Part shown: positions 30,765 to 38,645 of the stretch, piece after piece
Layout: every line of letters starts with the position of its first letter
Numbering within the stretch: position 1 is the stretch's first letter
From: JAWVFN01 sp963696625
Lineage (GTDB): Bacteria > Actinomycetota > Thermoleophilia > Solirubrobacterales > 70-9
Assembly (NCBI GenBank): GCA_963696625.1
Contig: CAVOKZ010000026.1
Coordinates: 1-53,424, forward strand
Direction of reading: 5' to 3'
DNA: 53,424 nucleotides
Notes under the pieces: model-generated
What the model was told of the DNA's origin: nothing
Databases searched by the model: none
What the model saw: only the letters and a program-made list of their open reading frames with translations
Translations under genes and position numbers: made by a program

Positions 30765-31727
30765 GTGAAAGTCGTCGTCCTCAGCGGCGGGACCTCGAGC
30801 GAGCACGACGTCTCGCTGCGTTCGGGGGCGTCGGTGGCGCAGGGTCTGCGCGATGCCGGGCACGAGGTGCTCGAGCTGCTGATCGAGCGCGACGGGCGCT
30901 GGCTCCACGAGGGCGAGGAGGTTGCGTTGCGGGCCGGCCGCGGGCTGCTCGGCGCCGACGTCGCCTTCCCGATCCTCCACGGCCCCGGGGGCGAGGACGG
31001 CTCGGTCCAGGGTGCGCTCGAAGTGCTCGACATCGCCTACGCGGGCTCCGACGTGCCCTCCTCGGCCAACTGCCTCGACAAGCTGATCTTCAAGAGCATC
31101 CTCGCCCAGGCCCAGATCCCGCAGGTGGATTTCGGCGACGCTTCCGACGGGGCCTGGCGCGAGAACGCCGAACGGCTCGGACTGCCGTTGTGGGTCAAGC
31201 CGGCGCGGCTCGGATCGAGCGTCGGGATCACCAAGGTCACGGACTTCGCCGACCTCGGCGTTGCGGTCGAGGGCGCCCTGCGCCACGACCCGCGGGTGAT
31301 CGTCGAGGCGCAGGCCTCCGGCATCGAGGTCGAGTGCTCGGTGCTCGGCAACGAAGACGCGATCGCTTCGGTGCCGGGCGAAATCGACGCCCACGCCGAT
31401 TGGTACGACTTCGAGGCCAAATACGAGGAAGGCGGGATGGAGCTGATCGTCCCACCGCGGATCTCCGGCTCCGCCCAGAAGCGCGTCCAGGAGCTGGCGC
31501 TCGAGGTCTTTCACCTGCTCGGCTGCAGCGGCCTCGCCCGCTGTGACTTCTTCGTCGACGGCGAAGACGTATTCGTCAACGAGCTCAACACGCTCCCCGG
31601 CTTCACCGACACAAGCGTCTACGGCAAGCTCCTCGCAGCCTCGGGAGTCCCCTACCCCGACCTCTGCGACCGCCTGGTCAAGCTCGGCGCCGAGCGCTAC
31701 AAGCGCCTCAAGAGCTACGCCTTCTAG
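30765..31727 (+). CDS. ddl: D-alanine--D-alanine ligase (second paralogue)
   Basis: 320-aa ATP-grasp ligase with the more canonical motifs of the two copies: LSGGTSSEHDVSLRSG, HGPGGEDGSVQG, KPARLGSSVGITKV, YDFEAKYE and ELNTLPGFTDTSVYGKL. The Tyr-type omega loop indicates D-Ala rather than D-lactate as second substrate. GTG 30765 is chosen for the TAGGCT box 7 nt upstream; an ATG at 30693 would fall within the repeat flank. The end (TAG) abuts the tandem repeats of the transposase unit. Confidence 0.93.
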   Translation: MKVVVLSGGTSSEHDVSLRSGASVAQGLRDAGHEVLELLIERDGRWLHEGEEVALRAGRGLLGADVAFPILHGPGGEDGSVQGALEVLDIAYAGSDVPSSANCLDKLIFKSILAQAQIPQVDFGDASDGAWRENAERLGLPLWVKPARLGSSVGITKVTDFADLGVAVEGALRHDPRVIVEAQASGIEVECSVLGNEDAIASVPGEIDAHADWYDFEAKYEEGGMELIVPPRISGSAQKRVQELALEVFHLLGCSGLARCDFFVDGEDVFVNELNTLPGFTDTSVYGKLLAASGVPYPDLCDRLVKLGAERYKRLKSYAF

Positions 31728-31814
31728 CCCAACTTCGTTGGGGGTCAGACCCTTAACAGTTGTGTCAGAAGCCCAACTTCGTTGGGGGTCAGACCCTTAA
31801 CAGTTGTGTCAGAA
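31727..31814 (+). repeat. Perfect 44-nt tandem duplication at the RAYT left end
   Basis: Identical copies at 31727-31770 and 31771-31814. Each contains the hairpin CCCAAC-TTC-GTTGGG, the palindromic GGGTCAGACCC and CTTAAC. The inner part resembles, inverted, the right end at 32415-32431. Confidence 0.92.
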
Positions 31815-31860
31815 GTTCAACACCCCCGGTTGGCTCGTGGCTCCCAGCGCTTTACCTGCC

Positions 31861-32427
31861 GTGGCCCGCAAGCCCCGCGAGGACAACGAGGGTGGCATCC
31901 ACCATGTCTATGCCCGCGGCATCCGAAAGGAGGCGATCTATCTCGATGATCTCGATCGCCGACGGTACCTGGACCTTCTCCGTGCCACCGTCGTGACTCG
32001 GAGATGGACCTGCCTGGCCTATTGCCTGCTCGACAACCACGTCCATCTTCTGATCGAGACCCCGGAGGCAAACCTCAGCTCAGGGATGCAGTATTTGCAG
32101 GGCACTTACGCGGGCGCCTTCAACCGCCGATACGGATTCGTCGGGCACCTCTTTCAAGGACGGTTCGGGGCGGTCAGGGTCAGATCGGATCGACAGATGT
32201 GCGCGGTCGCCGCGTACGTCGCCCGCAACCCGGTGGAGGCCGGCCTCTGCGAAGCGCCCGAGGACTGGCGATGGAGCAGCTACCGGACGGCGTTCGGCTC
32301 ACCCGCGCCGCCGTGGCTCAGCACGGATCGCCTGCTCGAATATTTCGGGTGGGGAGAGGATGCGCAGCGGACCTACGCGGAGCTCACGGCGAGCATCCAC
32401 GAGCCGGACGCTTTGTTAAGTGCCTGA
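31861..32427 (+). CDS. RAYT-type Y1 (HUH) transposase
   Basis: 188-aa transposase of the REP-associated tyrosine family (Y1_Tnp). Family marks: ARKPREDNEGGIHHVYARG at the start, HUH motif DNHVHLLI (His60 and His62), then TYAGAFNRRYGFVGHLFQGRF with the likely nucleophile Tyr83, YVARNPVEAGLCEAPEDW and WRWSSYRTAF. Enzymes of this type cut and join single strands at REP hairpins. GTG 31861 matches the usual N-terminus. The gene looks intact; its stop lies within the right-end repeat. Confidence 0.9.
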   Translation: MARKPREDNEGGIHHVYARGIRKEAIYLDDLDRRRYLDLLRATVVTRRWTCLAYCLLDNHVHLLIETPEANLSSGMQYLQGTYAGAFNRRYGFVGHLFQGRFGAVRVRSDRQMCAVAAYVARNPVEAGLCEAPEDWRWSSYRTAFGSPAPPWLSTDRLLEYFGWGEDAQRTYAELTASIHEPDALLSA

Positions 32428-32440
32428 CCCCGGGGGTTCT

Positions 32441-32457
32441 AAGGGGTCTGACCCCTT
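32441..32457. repeat. Right-end palindrome of the RAYT unit
   Basis: AAGGGGTCTGACCCCTT is a perfect palindrome with one central base. It is of the GGGGTC(A/T)GACCCC type that also occurs in the left-end repeats and is unlike the PR family. Confidence 0.85.
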
Positions 32458-32483
32458 GAGTTGGACCGGCTTAGATCTGCGGG

Positions 32484-33947
32484 CTAGCTGAGAAGCTTGA
32501 TGTCGGCGACCTCGAGGTTGTAGCCCTCGTCTCCCTGCGGCAGCTTTGTCAGCCAGAGGAGGTAGAAGCGCGATTCGTCGTCGCCCTTGATCGAGATCTT
32601 GGCGCGGGTGCCGAGGTCGGTGCCGGAGCCCGCAACGGTCCAATCGTCGAGGGTGGAGGGCGCCGAGTCCTCGCCGGGTGCGGTTCTCACCTCTGCGTCC
32701 CAGCGCGAGGCCGAGGCCCTGACCTCCATCGCCGACGCCGCGACGGGTTTGCCGGCGTCGACGTAGATCCCGACGCCGGGCTTGCCGTTGATGTCGTCGG
32801 TCTGGTAGGTCTCGGTCGGCCACGACGTGTCAGTGGGGTTACCGTCGACGGCGAGCCGTGCTTCGCTCGAGTGCTCGTCCTCGTCGCCGTCAGGCGGGGG
32901 GTCGAACGCGATGGCGGCGTCCGCGCCGAGCGCGATGGCGGCGCCGTCGCCGTCGCCCGAGAGCTGCTTCTCGCCGACGATCAGGGCGGCGACGATCAGC
33001 CCGACCCCGATCAGCGCCATGACGATGCCCGCGGCCGACGCGCGGCCCGGCGCGAGGGTGCGGCGCTTGTGCGGCACCGAGTCGAGGACCGCGGTCGCCT
33101 CGCCGGTCGTGCCGCCCCCGCGGGCGGCCTCGACCTCAAGCGTCGCCTCGAGGTCGTCGAGCATGTCGGCGACGCTCCAGTAGCGCTGGTCGAGGTCCTT
33201 GCTTGTGGCGCGGTCGAGGACCCCGGCGAGTGCCGCCGAGACTTCCGGGCGGATCATCTGCACGTCGGGCATCTCCTCGTTGACGTGCTTCATCGCAACC
33301 CCGACCTGGGTCTCGGCTGCAAACGGGACCTCGCCGGTGAGCATCTCGTAGAGGACGATGCCGAGCGAGTAGACGTCGGAGCGCTCGTCGACCTCGGCGC
33401 CCATCGCCTGCTCGGGCGAGACGTAGTCGGTGGTGCCGAGCACCCGCCCGTCGGCGGTGATTCCCTCTTGCTCGAGGGAGCGGGCGATGCCGAAGTCGGT
33501 GACCTTCGCCCGCCCGCTGGAGTCGATCAGCACGTTCTGGGGCTTGATGTCGCGGTGAACGAGCCGCCGCGCGTGGGCCGCCTGCAGCCCGCGCCCGATC
33601 TCGATCGCATAGGCGGTGGCCTCGTCGACGCCGAGCGGGCCCTCGCGCATGATCAGGTGCTTGAGCGTCTCGCCGTCGACGTACTCGAAGACGATGTAGG
33701 GGGTGCCGCCGTCCTCCCCGGCGTCGATCACCGTGACCAGGTTCGGGTGCGAGAGCTTCGCCGCCGAGCGCGCCTCGAGGCGGAAGCGCTCGAGCTGATC
33801 GGGCTCGTCGGAGATCTCGCGGTGCAGGACCTTGACCGCGACGGGGCGGTCGAGTGTCTCGTCCTCGGCCAGATAGACCGTCGACATCCCGCCTGAACCG
33901 AGTTTCGACTCGAGCCGGTAGCGGCCCGAGAGCAGGGTCCCGATCAT
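32484..33947 (-). CDS. Serine/threonine kinase with extracellular discoidin-like domain
   Basis: 487-aa transmembrane kinase. Catalytic domain: LGSGGMSTVYLAED, VAVKVL, HRDIKPQNVLID, DFGIAR and VSPEQAMG. A helix follows (GIVMALIGVGLIVAALIVG), then an outer domain beginning HSSEARLAVDGNPTDTSW with WPTETYQTDD and KPGVGIYVDAG, resembling the galactose-binding/discoidin fold found at the end of actinobacterial MviN-type proteins; this is by pattern only. ATG 33947 is chosen; GTG 33968 is possible. It is convergent with the RAYT unit. Confidence 0.88.
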   Translation of the reverse strand: MIGTLLSGRYRLESKLGSGGMSTVYLAEDETLDRPVAVKVLHREISDEPDQLERFRLEARSAAKLSHPNLVTVIDAGEDGGTPYIVFEYVDGETLKHLIMREGPLGVDEATAYAIEIGRGLQAAHARRLVHRDIKPQNVLIDSSGRAKVTDFGIARSLEQEGITADGRVLGTTDYVSPEQAMGAEVDERSDVYSLGIVLYEMLTGEVPFAAETQVGVAMKHVNEEMPDVQMIRPEVSAALAGVLDRATSKDLDQRYWSVADMLDDLEATLEVEAARGGGTTGEATAVLDSVPHKRRTLAPGRASAAGIVMALIGVGLIVAALIVGEKQLSGDGDGAAIALGADAAIAFDPPPDGDEDEHSSEARLAVDGNPTDTSWPTETYQTDDINGKPGVGIYVDAGKPVAASAMEVRASASRWDAEVRTAPGEDSAPSTLDDWTVAGSGTDLGTRAKISIKGDDESRFYLLWLTKLPQGDEGYNLEVADIKLLS

Positions 33948-33970
33948 CTGTGCGCTTCCACCTGGCACGT

Positions 33971-34987
33971 TCACATTGTGGCCGCGATGCCGCTCAGGCG
34001 TGCCGGATCTCGCCCGGCCCGGCAGCGGCGTTGCCAATCCGCTTTGCCTCCGGGTAGTACCCACGAAGGAGCCTCCAGCGCCTGCTGTGCGTCCGCCGCC
34101 GCGACGACGCAGACGAAGCCGCACCCGAGGTTGAAGACGTCGGTCATCTCGGCCTCGGAGACCGAGCCGCGCTCGGCGATCAGGCTGAACAGCGGCGGTA
34201 CCGGCAGCGGATCGGCGATCTCATAGGAGACCTCGGCGTCGAGCCGCAGCAGGTTGCCGAGGCCGCCGGAGGTGATGTGGGCGAGCCCGCGCACGTCGGC
34301 GGCTTCGAGCAGCTCGAGCACCGGCTTCACGTAGATCTCGGTCGGCTCGAGCAGCGCCTCGCCGAGCGGCCTGCCGAGCCCGCCGGGATCCTCGCCCCAG
34401 TCGAGGCCCTCGAGCGCCGAGCGCGCGAGCGCATAGCCATTGGAGTGCAGCCCGGAGGAGGGGAGGCCGATCAGCGCGTCGCCTGGTTCGATCGCCGCGC
34501 CGGTGACGATGCTGTCGAGCTTGACCGTGCCGAAGCAGGCGCCGGCGAGGTCGAAGCCGCGGACCAACTCGCCGAGCTGGGCGAGCTCGCCGCCTGGGAT
34601 CTCGATCCCGGCGAGCTCAGCGCCCTTGCGCAGGCCCTCCCCGATTGCGCCCTCGCGCACCGGGTCGGCACTTTCGACGGCGAGGTAGTCGAGCATCGCC
34701 AAGGGGGTCGCCCCGACGCAGATCACGTCATTGACGTTCATCGCGATGCAGTCGATGCCCACCGTGTCGTAGCGGCCGAGCTGTTCGGCGACGAGGAGCT
34801 TGGTGCCGACCCCGTCGGTCGAGAGCGCGATCCCGGTCTCGCCGTCGAGGTCGATCACGTTGGCGTAGTGGCCGGAGGCGAGCACCGAGCGGCTGTTCTG
34901 CGGTTTGCCGAGGGCCGCGACCAGCGCGGCGACGGCCTTGTCGGCGTCGCTCTGCGACACGCCCGCCCTTGCGTACGCGTCCGACAT
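33971..34987 (-). CDS. purM: Phosphoribosylformylglycinamidine cyclo-ligase PurM, probable late frameshift
   Basis: AIR synthetase of purine synthesis. Visible: GIALSTDGVGTKLLVAEQ, AMNVNDVICVGATPLAMLDYLA, GLPSSGLHSNGYALAR, LAHITSGGLGNLLRL and FNLGCGFVCVV. The last 30 residues of this frame (APSWVLPGGKADWQ...) do not look like PurM. In the next frame the same DNA gives RGYYPEAKRIGNAAAGPGE and stops at 33994, a credible PurM end, so one base is probably missing near 34070. Start ATG 34987 lies inside palindromic repeat PR7, which also supplies GGAGG 9 nt upstream. Confidence 0.9.
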   Translation of the reverse strand: MSDAYARAGVSQSDADKAVAALVAALGKPQNSRSVLASGHYANVIDLDGETGIALSTDGVGTKLLVAEQLGRYDTVGIDCIAMNVNDVICVGATPLAMLDYLAVESADPVREGAIGEGLRKGAELAGIEIPGGELAQLGELVRGFDLAGACFGTVKLDSIVTGAAIEPGDALIGLPSSGLHSNGYALARSALEGLDWGEDPGGLGRPLGEALLEPTEIYVKPVLELLEAADVRGLAHITSGGLGNLLRLDAEVSYEIADPLPVPPLFSLIAERGSVSEAEMTDVFNLGCGFVCVVAAADAQQALEAPSWVLPGGKADWQRRCRAGRDPARLSGIAATM

Positions 34988-35022
34988 CAACCGGCACCTC
35001 CTCCGCTTCGCGTCCGGGGGCG
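34985..35022 (+). repeat. Palindromic repeat PR7 (tandem left unit)
   Basis: First of two identical 38-nt units (CATCAACCGGCACCTCC then the core and GGGGGCG). This unit lacks the right arm because the second unit begins there. Read on the minus strand it gives GGAGGTGCCGGTTGATG, the Shine-Dalgarno and ATG of purM. Confidence 0.92.
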
Positions 35023-35025
35023 CAT
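34987..35025 (-). CDS. Possible 12-codon leader ORF created by repeat duplication
   Basis: On the minus strand the second repeat unit gives another GGAGGTGCCGGTTG-ATG (ATG 35025). It opens a 12-residue ORF whose TGA (34989-34987) overlaps the purM ATG as TGATG. It has its own ribosome binding site. Translation is a prediction only; it could couple to purM or be an accident of the duplication. Confidence 0.3.
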   Translation of the reverse strand: MRPRTRSGGGAG

Positions 35026-35065
35026 CAACCGGCACCTCCTCCGCTTCGCGTCCGGGGGCGCCGGT
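35023..35065 (+). repeat. Palindromic repeat PR8 (tandem right unit)
   Basis: Second 38-nt unit (35023-35060) plus the right arm. ACCGGC (35028-35033) pairs with GCCGGT (35060-35065). The right flank continues to GGTGGACGAGATCA (35082-35095), whose minus-strand end is the TGA of uppP. Confidence 0.92.
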
Positions 35066-35092
35066 CCAAGGCTCTCGGTGTGGTGGACGAGA

Positions 35093-35962
35093 TCACGCGA
35101 CCAGTTCGATTCCGGCCTTCTTGTGGCCGTTGCTCGAGACGTCGACCTTGACCCGCCGGCGGCGGGCGAGGCGGGCGAGCACCGCGCCGGCGAGCCCCGC
35201 GCGGTAGGCCGCGTACGGCCACAGCGCCCGGTCGCGCTCGACCTGTTTGATCAGCTCCTGCGAGGCGAGGGTCGAGACGAACGAGGCCGCGACTCCGGCT
35301 CCGAGCGCCTTACGCGTCTCAGGCGGCACGCCCCGGCGGCGCAGGCGCTCGAGCTTGAGGATCGCGGCGCCGACGATCACCGGCAGTGCGACCGTGCGCG
35401 AGAGCATGTTCGACTGCTCGCGGGTGAAGCCGCGCCAGCGGGCCGCGGTCAGCGTCGCCCCGTTTCGCGAGATCCCGGGGACCAGCGCCGCGGCCTGGGC
35501 GAAGCCGAGCGTGAGCCCGTCGGCGGGCCGCGCGACGCCGCGGTCGCGGAGCTGCGGCCGGCGGTCGGCGACCACCATCGCGGCGGCGCCGGCGAGCAGG
35601 GCGAGCGCGGTCGCCCGCGGCCCGCCGAGCTTGCCCTCGATCTGGCGCTCGAGCGTGTAGCCGGCGACCGCCGGCGGCAGGAAGCTGAGTGCGATCACCG
35701 CGGCGCGGCGCGCGTCGAAGTCGCGCAGCTCGGCCGCGATCACGCGCCGCTGGCCGATCAGCAGCGCCAGGGCGCCGCCGGCGTGCAGCGCGACCTCGAA
35801 GCTCTTGCGCATCTCGGGGTCGAGCTCGTCCCAGTCCCAGCCGGCGAGCCAGGGGACCACGGTCAGGTGTGCCGAGCTCGAAACCGGCAGCAGCTCGGTC
35901 GGGCCCTGAATCACCCCGAGCGCGACCGCGCGGCGCAGGGCGGGGGGCCCGGGCTCAGCCAC
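35093..35962 (-). CDS. uppP: Undecaprenyl-diphosphatase UppP/BacA
   Basis: Recycles the lipid carrier undecaprenyl pyrophosphate at the membrane. Visible: VIQGPTELLPVSSSAHL (catalytic Glu region), PGISRNGATLTAARWRGF (second catalytic motif with Ser-Arg) and several helices. GTG 35962 is chosen since it leaves the usual short lead before the first motif and overlaps the dedA stop; GTG 35995, inside a repeat flank, is possible. The stop TGA is the last bases of the repeat region between uppP and purM. Confidence 0.93.
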   Translation of the reverse strand: MAEPGPPALRRAVALGVIQGPTELLPVSSSAHLTVVPWLAGWDWDELDPEMRKSFEVALHAGGALALLIGQRRVIAAELRDFDARRAAVIALSFLPPAVAGYTLERQIEGKLGGPRATALALLAGAAAMVVADRRPQLRDRGVARPADGLTLGFAQAAALVPGISRNGATLTAARWRGFTREQSNMLSRTVALPVIVGAAILKLERLRRRGVPPETRKALGAGVAASFVSTLASQELIKQVERDRALWPYAAYRAGLAGAVLARLARRRRVKVDVSSNGHKKAGIELVA

Positions 35963-36668
35963 CTGACGGGTCGGCTGGCGGCTGATCAGGTCCACCCGGC
36001 CGGCGCTCCACCCCCTGCGGCCCGGGACGCGAAGCGGAGGAGCCGCCGGTTGATGCCCCACGCCGGCGGATCAGCCAGTAGACGACGCCCGCGACGATCG
36101 CGGCCGCGACGGCATAGTCGACGTACTCGAGGTTGTGCTTCCAGTCCTCCCAGTTGTCGCCGACGGCGTTGCCGAGCACCGCCAGCGCCAGCACCCAGGG
36201 CAGGCAGCCGGCTGCGGTGTAGAAGGTGAACCTCCAGAACGGCATTCGCGCGACACCAGCCGGCAGCGAGATGAAGGTGCGGATGATCGGCAGCATGCGG
36301 GTGAAGAAGACGGTCGCGGCGCCGTACTTCCCGAACCAGTCGTCGGCGGTGGCCAGGTGCTTTGGGTTGACGTGCAGCCAGTGGTGGCGCTCGAGCAGCT
36401 CGAGGCGCCCGTAGTAGCCGACTCCGTAGGCGATCCACGAGCCGACCAGGTTTCCGAAGACGCCCGCGGCGACGATCCCGATCATCGTCAGCTCTCCGTC
36501 GGAGACCTTGAAGCCCGCGAACAGCATCGTCGCCTCGCTCGGGATCGGGATGCAGGCGCTCTCGAGCAGCATCAGCACGAAAACCCCCGCGTAGCCGATC
36601 TCGCCGACCACGTCGGTGGCGAAGTTGACCAGCGGCTCGGTCAGCGATGCAGTGAGGAACGGGTTCAT
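35955..36668 (-). CDS. DedA/VTT family membrane protein
   Basis: Polytopic membrane protein of the DedA family, members of which flip polyprenyl-phosphate or other lipids. Visible: FVLMLLESACIPIPSEATM, GNLVGSWIAYGVGYYG, GAATVFFTRMLPIIRTFISL and PAGVARMPFWRF, all family-typical (reentrant Arg region). The natural end is near VVYWLIRRRG; the last 25 or so residues (STGGSSASRPGPQG...) come from repeat PR9. Placement with uppP suggests a shared role in carrier-lipid recycling. Confidence 0.9.
   Translation of the reverse strand: MNPFLTASLTEPLVNFATDVVGEIGYAGVFVLMLLESACIPIPSEATMLFAGFKVSDGELTMIGIVAAGVFGNLVGSWIAYGVGYYGRLELLERHHWLHVNPKHLATADDWFGKYGAATVFFTRMLPIIRTFISLPAGVARMPFWRFTFYTAAGCLPWVLALAVLGNAVGDNWEDWKHNLEYVDYAVAAAIVAGVVYWLIRRRGASTGGSSASRPGPQGVERRPGGPDQPPADPSGG
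36017..36049 (-). repeat. Palindromic repeat PR9
   Basis: Reverse-orientation copy within the 3' end of dedA. GCGGC (36017-36021) pairs with GCCGC (36042-36046). The unit extends from TGATC (35983) to GATG (36055), the same outer ends as at the uppP-purM junction but opposite to the genes here. Confidence 0.85.
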
Positions 36669-36730
36669 TGCAGGGTGAGAGGCGTACTGCGGGGGGCCCC
36701 GCGCCGCCGAAGCGCTACATCCTAGACGGG

Positions 36731-36736
36731 TAGAGT
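36731..36736 (+). promoter_or_regulatory. -10-like TAGAGT before the dehydratase gene
   Basis: TAGAGT 9 nt before GTG 36746, in the 77-nt gap between divergent dedA and the polysaccharide locus. No Shine-Dalgarno lies between, which is consistent with a leaderless or nearly leaderless start. Confidence 0.4.
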
Positions 36737-36745
36737 AGGCCTCGC

Positions 36746-38644
36746 GTGGACCGGCTCAACCATCCTGTCTATCGCCATCGCACACTCCAGGCCGCCGCGG
36801 ATGCAGTCCTGGTCGCGCTGGCCTTCTATCTCGCTTTCCGGCTTCGATTTCTGGACAGCCCTGAGGGGATACCCGAGCGCTACAGCGAGCTGCTGTTCGC
36901 CTCGATCGGCTTTGTCGTCGCCGGCAAGCTGATCGTCTTCGCGCTCGCCGGCCTCTACGACAAGTGGTGGCGCTACTTCACGCTCTCCGACTACGCGGCG
37001 ATCGTGCGCGCCGGCGCGGTGTCGACGGGGATTCTGGTCGTCGCCTTCACCGTGCTCCAGCCGTTCAGCGACGACATCCCGCGCTCGGTCGTCGTCATGG
37101 ACTTCATGCTCACGCTCCTCCTCGTCGGCGGCGCCCGCCTGCTGGTGAGGCTGAAGATCGAGCGCTCGGCGCGCAAGGCGGCCGCTGAGGAGGGCCGCGA
37201 CGTGATCGTCGTCGGCGCCGGCACCGGCGGCCAGATGGTCGTCCGCGAGCTCCAGCTCAACCCCAACCTCGGTGCCCGCGCGATCGGCTTCGTCGACGAC
37301 GACCCGCGCAAGCGCGGCATGGGGATGCTCGGCCTCAAGGTGCTCGGCACGACGAAGGAGATCGGCCGCATCCTCGACGAGACCAAGCCGGCCGAGGTCG
37401 TGATCGCGATTCCCTCCGCTCCCGGGGAGCTGCGCGGCAAGGTCGTCGCCGCATGCCGCGAGCGCGACATCCCGGTGCGCACGCTGCCGACCGTGTTCGA
37501 GCTGCTGCGCGGCGGCGTCCAGCTCACCCGCCAGCTGCGCGAGGTCCAGGTCGAGGACGTGCTCGGGCGCGAGCCGGTGCGCATGGAGATCGACCGGGTT
37601 GGCGCCTACATGGAGGACAAGAAGGTGCTGATCACCGGCGCCGGCGGATCGATCGGGTCCGAGCTCGCGCGCCAGATCGCCCGCGTGCGGCCGAAGCTGC
37701 TCGTCCTCCTCGACCACGCCGAGGACAACCTCTTCCAGATCGAGCGCGAGATGACCGAGGAGCGCCACTTCACCGGGGTCGAGGCGGTGCTCGCGGATTG
37801 CAAGGAAGGCGACCGCATGCTGGAGGTGATGCAGCGGTTCAAGCCCGACGTCATCTTCCACGCCGCTGCCTATAAGCACGTGCCGCTGATGGAGCAGAAC
37901 CCGCTCGAGGCGATTCGCAACAACGCGATCGCCACTCGGGTTACGGCCGAGACCGCGGCCGCCTCCGGCACCGAGCGCTTCGTGCTCGTCTCGACCGACA
38001 AGGCGGTCAACCCGCGCACGGTGATGGGCGCCTCGAAGGCGATCGCCGAGTGGATCGTCGAGGCCTCGGGCCGCAAGTACCCGACGACGAAATTTCTCAC
38101 GGTCCGCTTCGGCAACGTGCTCGCCTCTTCGGGCTCGGTCGTGCCGATCTTCCGCAGCCAGATCGAGCGCGGCGGCCCGGTCACCGTCACCGACGCCGAG
38201 ATGACCCGCTATTTCATGACGATCCCGGAGGCGGTTCAGCTGGTGATCCGCGCCGGCGACCTCGGCGCCGGGGCCGGGGAGGTCTTCGTGCTCGAGATGG
38301 GGGAGCCGGTCAAGATCGTCGACCTCGCCCGCAACATGATCAAGCTCGCCGGATATGAGCCCGATACCGACATCGCGATCGAGTTCACCGGCAAGCGCCC
38401 CGGGGAGAAGCTCCACGAGCAGCTGTTCAGCCAGGACGAGCATTCGCAGCCAACCGCGAGCGAGAAGATCGTGCGCGCCGTGCGCCGCGCCCCGCTCGAT
38501 CCCGAGTGGGTCGAGGCGTCGGTTGCCAAGCTCGAGATGATGGTTCGCGAGGGTGACGAGTCGAACCTCGCCGAGGAGACCGTCGCGCTGGTTTCCGAGC
38601 GAGTACGCAGCGCCAGCGAGCTTCCCCTCGACGCGCCCTCATAA
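36746..38644 (+). CDS. Membrane-bound UDP-sugar 4,6-dehydratase (CapD/WbpM/PglF type)
   Basis: 632-aa two-part enzyme: four N-terminal helices and a CoA-like binding region (VIVVGAGTGGQMVVREL), then an extended SDR domain with NAD-binding ITGAGGSIGSELARQI, AAYKHVPLMEQNP and the catalytic STDKAVNPRTVMGASK, where Met replaces the usual Tyr as in WbpM/PglF. It makes a 4-keto-6-deoxy sugar, normally from UDP-GlcNAc, for capsule or glycan synthesis. First gene of the polysaccharide locus. The stop is followed directly by repeat PR10. Confidence 0.92.
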   Translation: MDRLNHPVYRHRTLQAAADAVLVALAFYLAFRLRFLDSPEGIPERYSELLFASIGFVVAGKLIVFALAGLYDKWWRYFTLSDYAAIVRAGAVSTGILVVAFTVLQPFSDDIPRSVVVMDFMLTLLLVGGARLLVRLKIERSARKAAAEEGRDVIVVGAGTGGQMVVRELQLNPNLGARAIGFVDDDPRKRGMGMLGLKVLGTTKEIGRILDETKPAEVVIAIPSAPGELRGKVVAACRERDIPVRTLPTVFELLRGGVQLTRQLREVQVEDVLGREPVRMEIDRVGAYMEDKKVLITGAGGSIGSELARQIARVRPKLLVLLDHAEDNLFQIEREMTEERHFTGVEAVLADCKEGDRMLEVMQRFKPDVIFHAAAYKHVPLMEQNPLEAIRNNAIATRVTAETAAASGTERFVLVSTDKAVNPRTVMGASKAIAEWIVEASGRKYPTTKFLTVRFGNVLASSGSVVPIFRSQIERGGPVTVTDAEMTRYFMTIPEAVQLVIRAGDLGAGAGEVFVLEMGEPVKIVDLARNMIKLAGYEPDTDIAIEFTGKRPGEKLHEQLFSQDEHSQPTASEKIVRAVRRAPLDPEWVEASVAKLEMMVREGDESNLAEETVALVSERVRSASELPLDAPS

Positions 38645-38645
38645 A

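Larger units (their letters stand above)
31727..32457 (+). mobile_element. RAYT (REP-associated tyrosine transposase) unit
   Basis: A single Y1 transposase gene bounded by short palindromic sequences: left GGGGTCAGACCCTTAAC (31741-31757 and again 31785-31801), right GTTAAGTGCCTGACCCC (32415-32431, approximate inverse of the left) and the perfect palindrome AAGGGGTCTGACCCCTT (32441-32457). No target-site duplication is evident. It lies between ddl and a convergent kinase gene. Confidence 0.75.

Noticed and set aside
31727..31814. Tandem 44-nt repeats as a CRISPR array
   Set aside because: Only two adjacent identical copies without spacers and no cas genes; they match the ends of the RAYT unit.
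31804..31860. TTG 31804 as the transposase start
   Set aside because: It lies within the left-end repeat and adds 19 residues not found in the family; GTG 31861 gives the usual ARKPR start.
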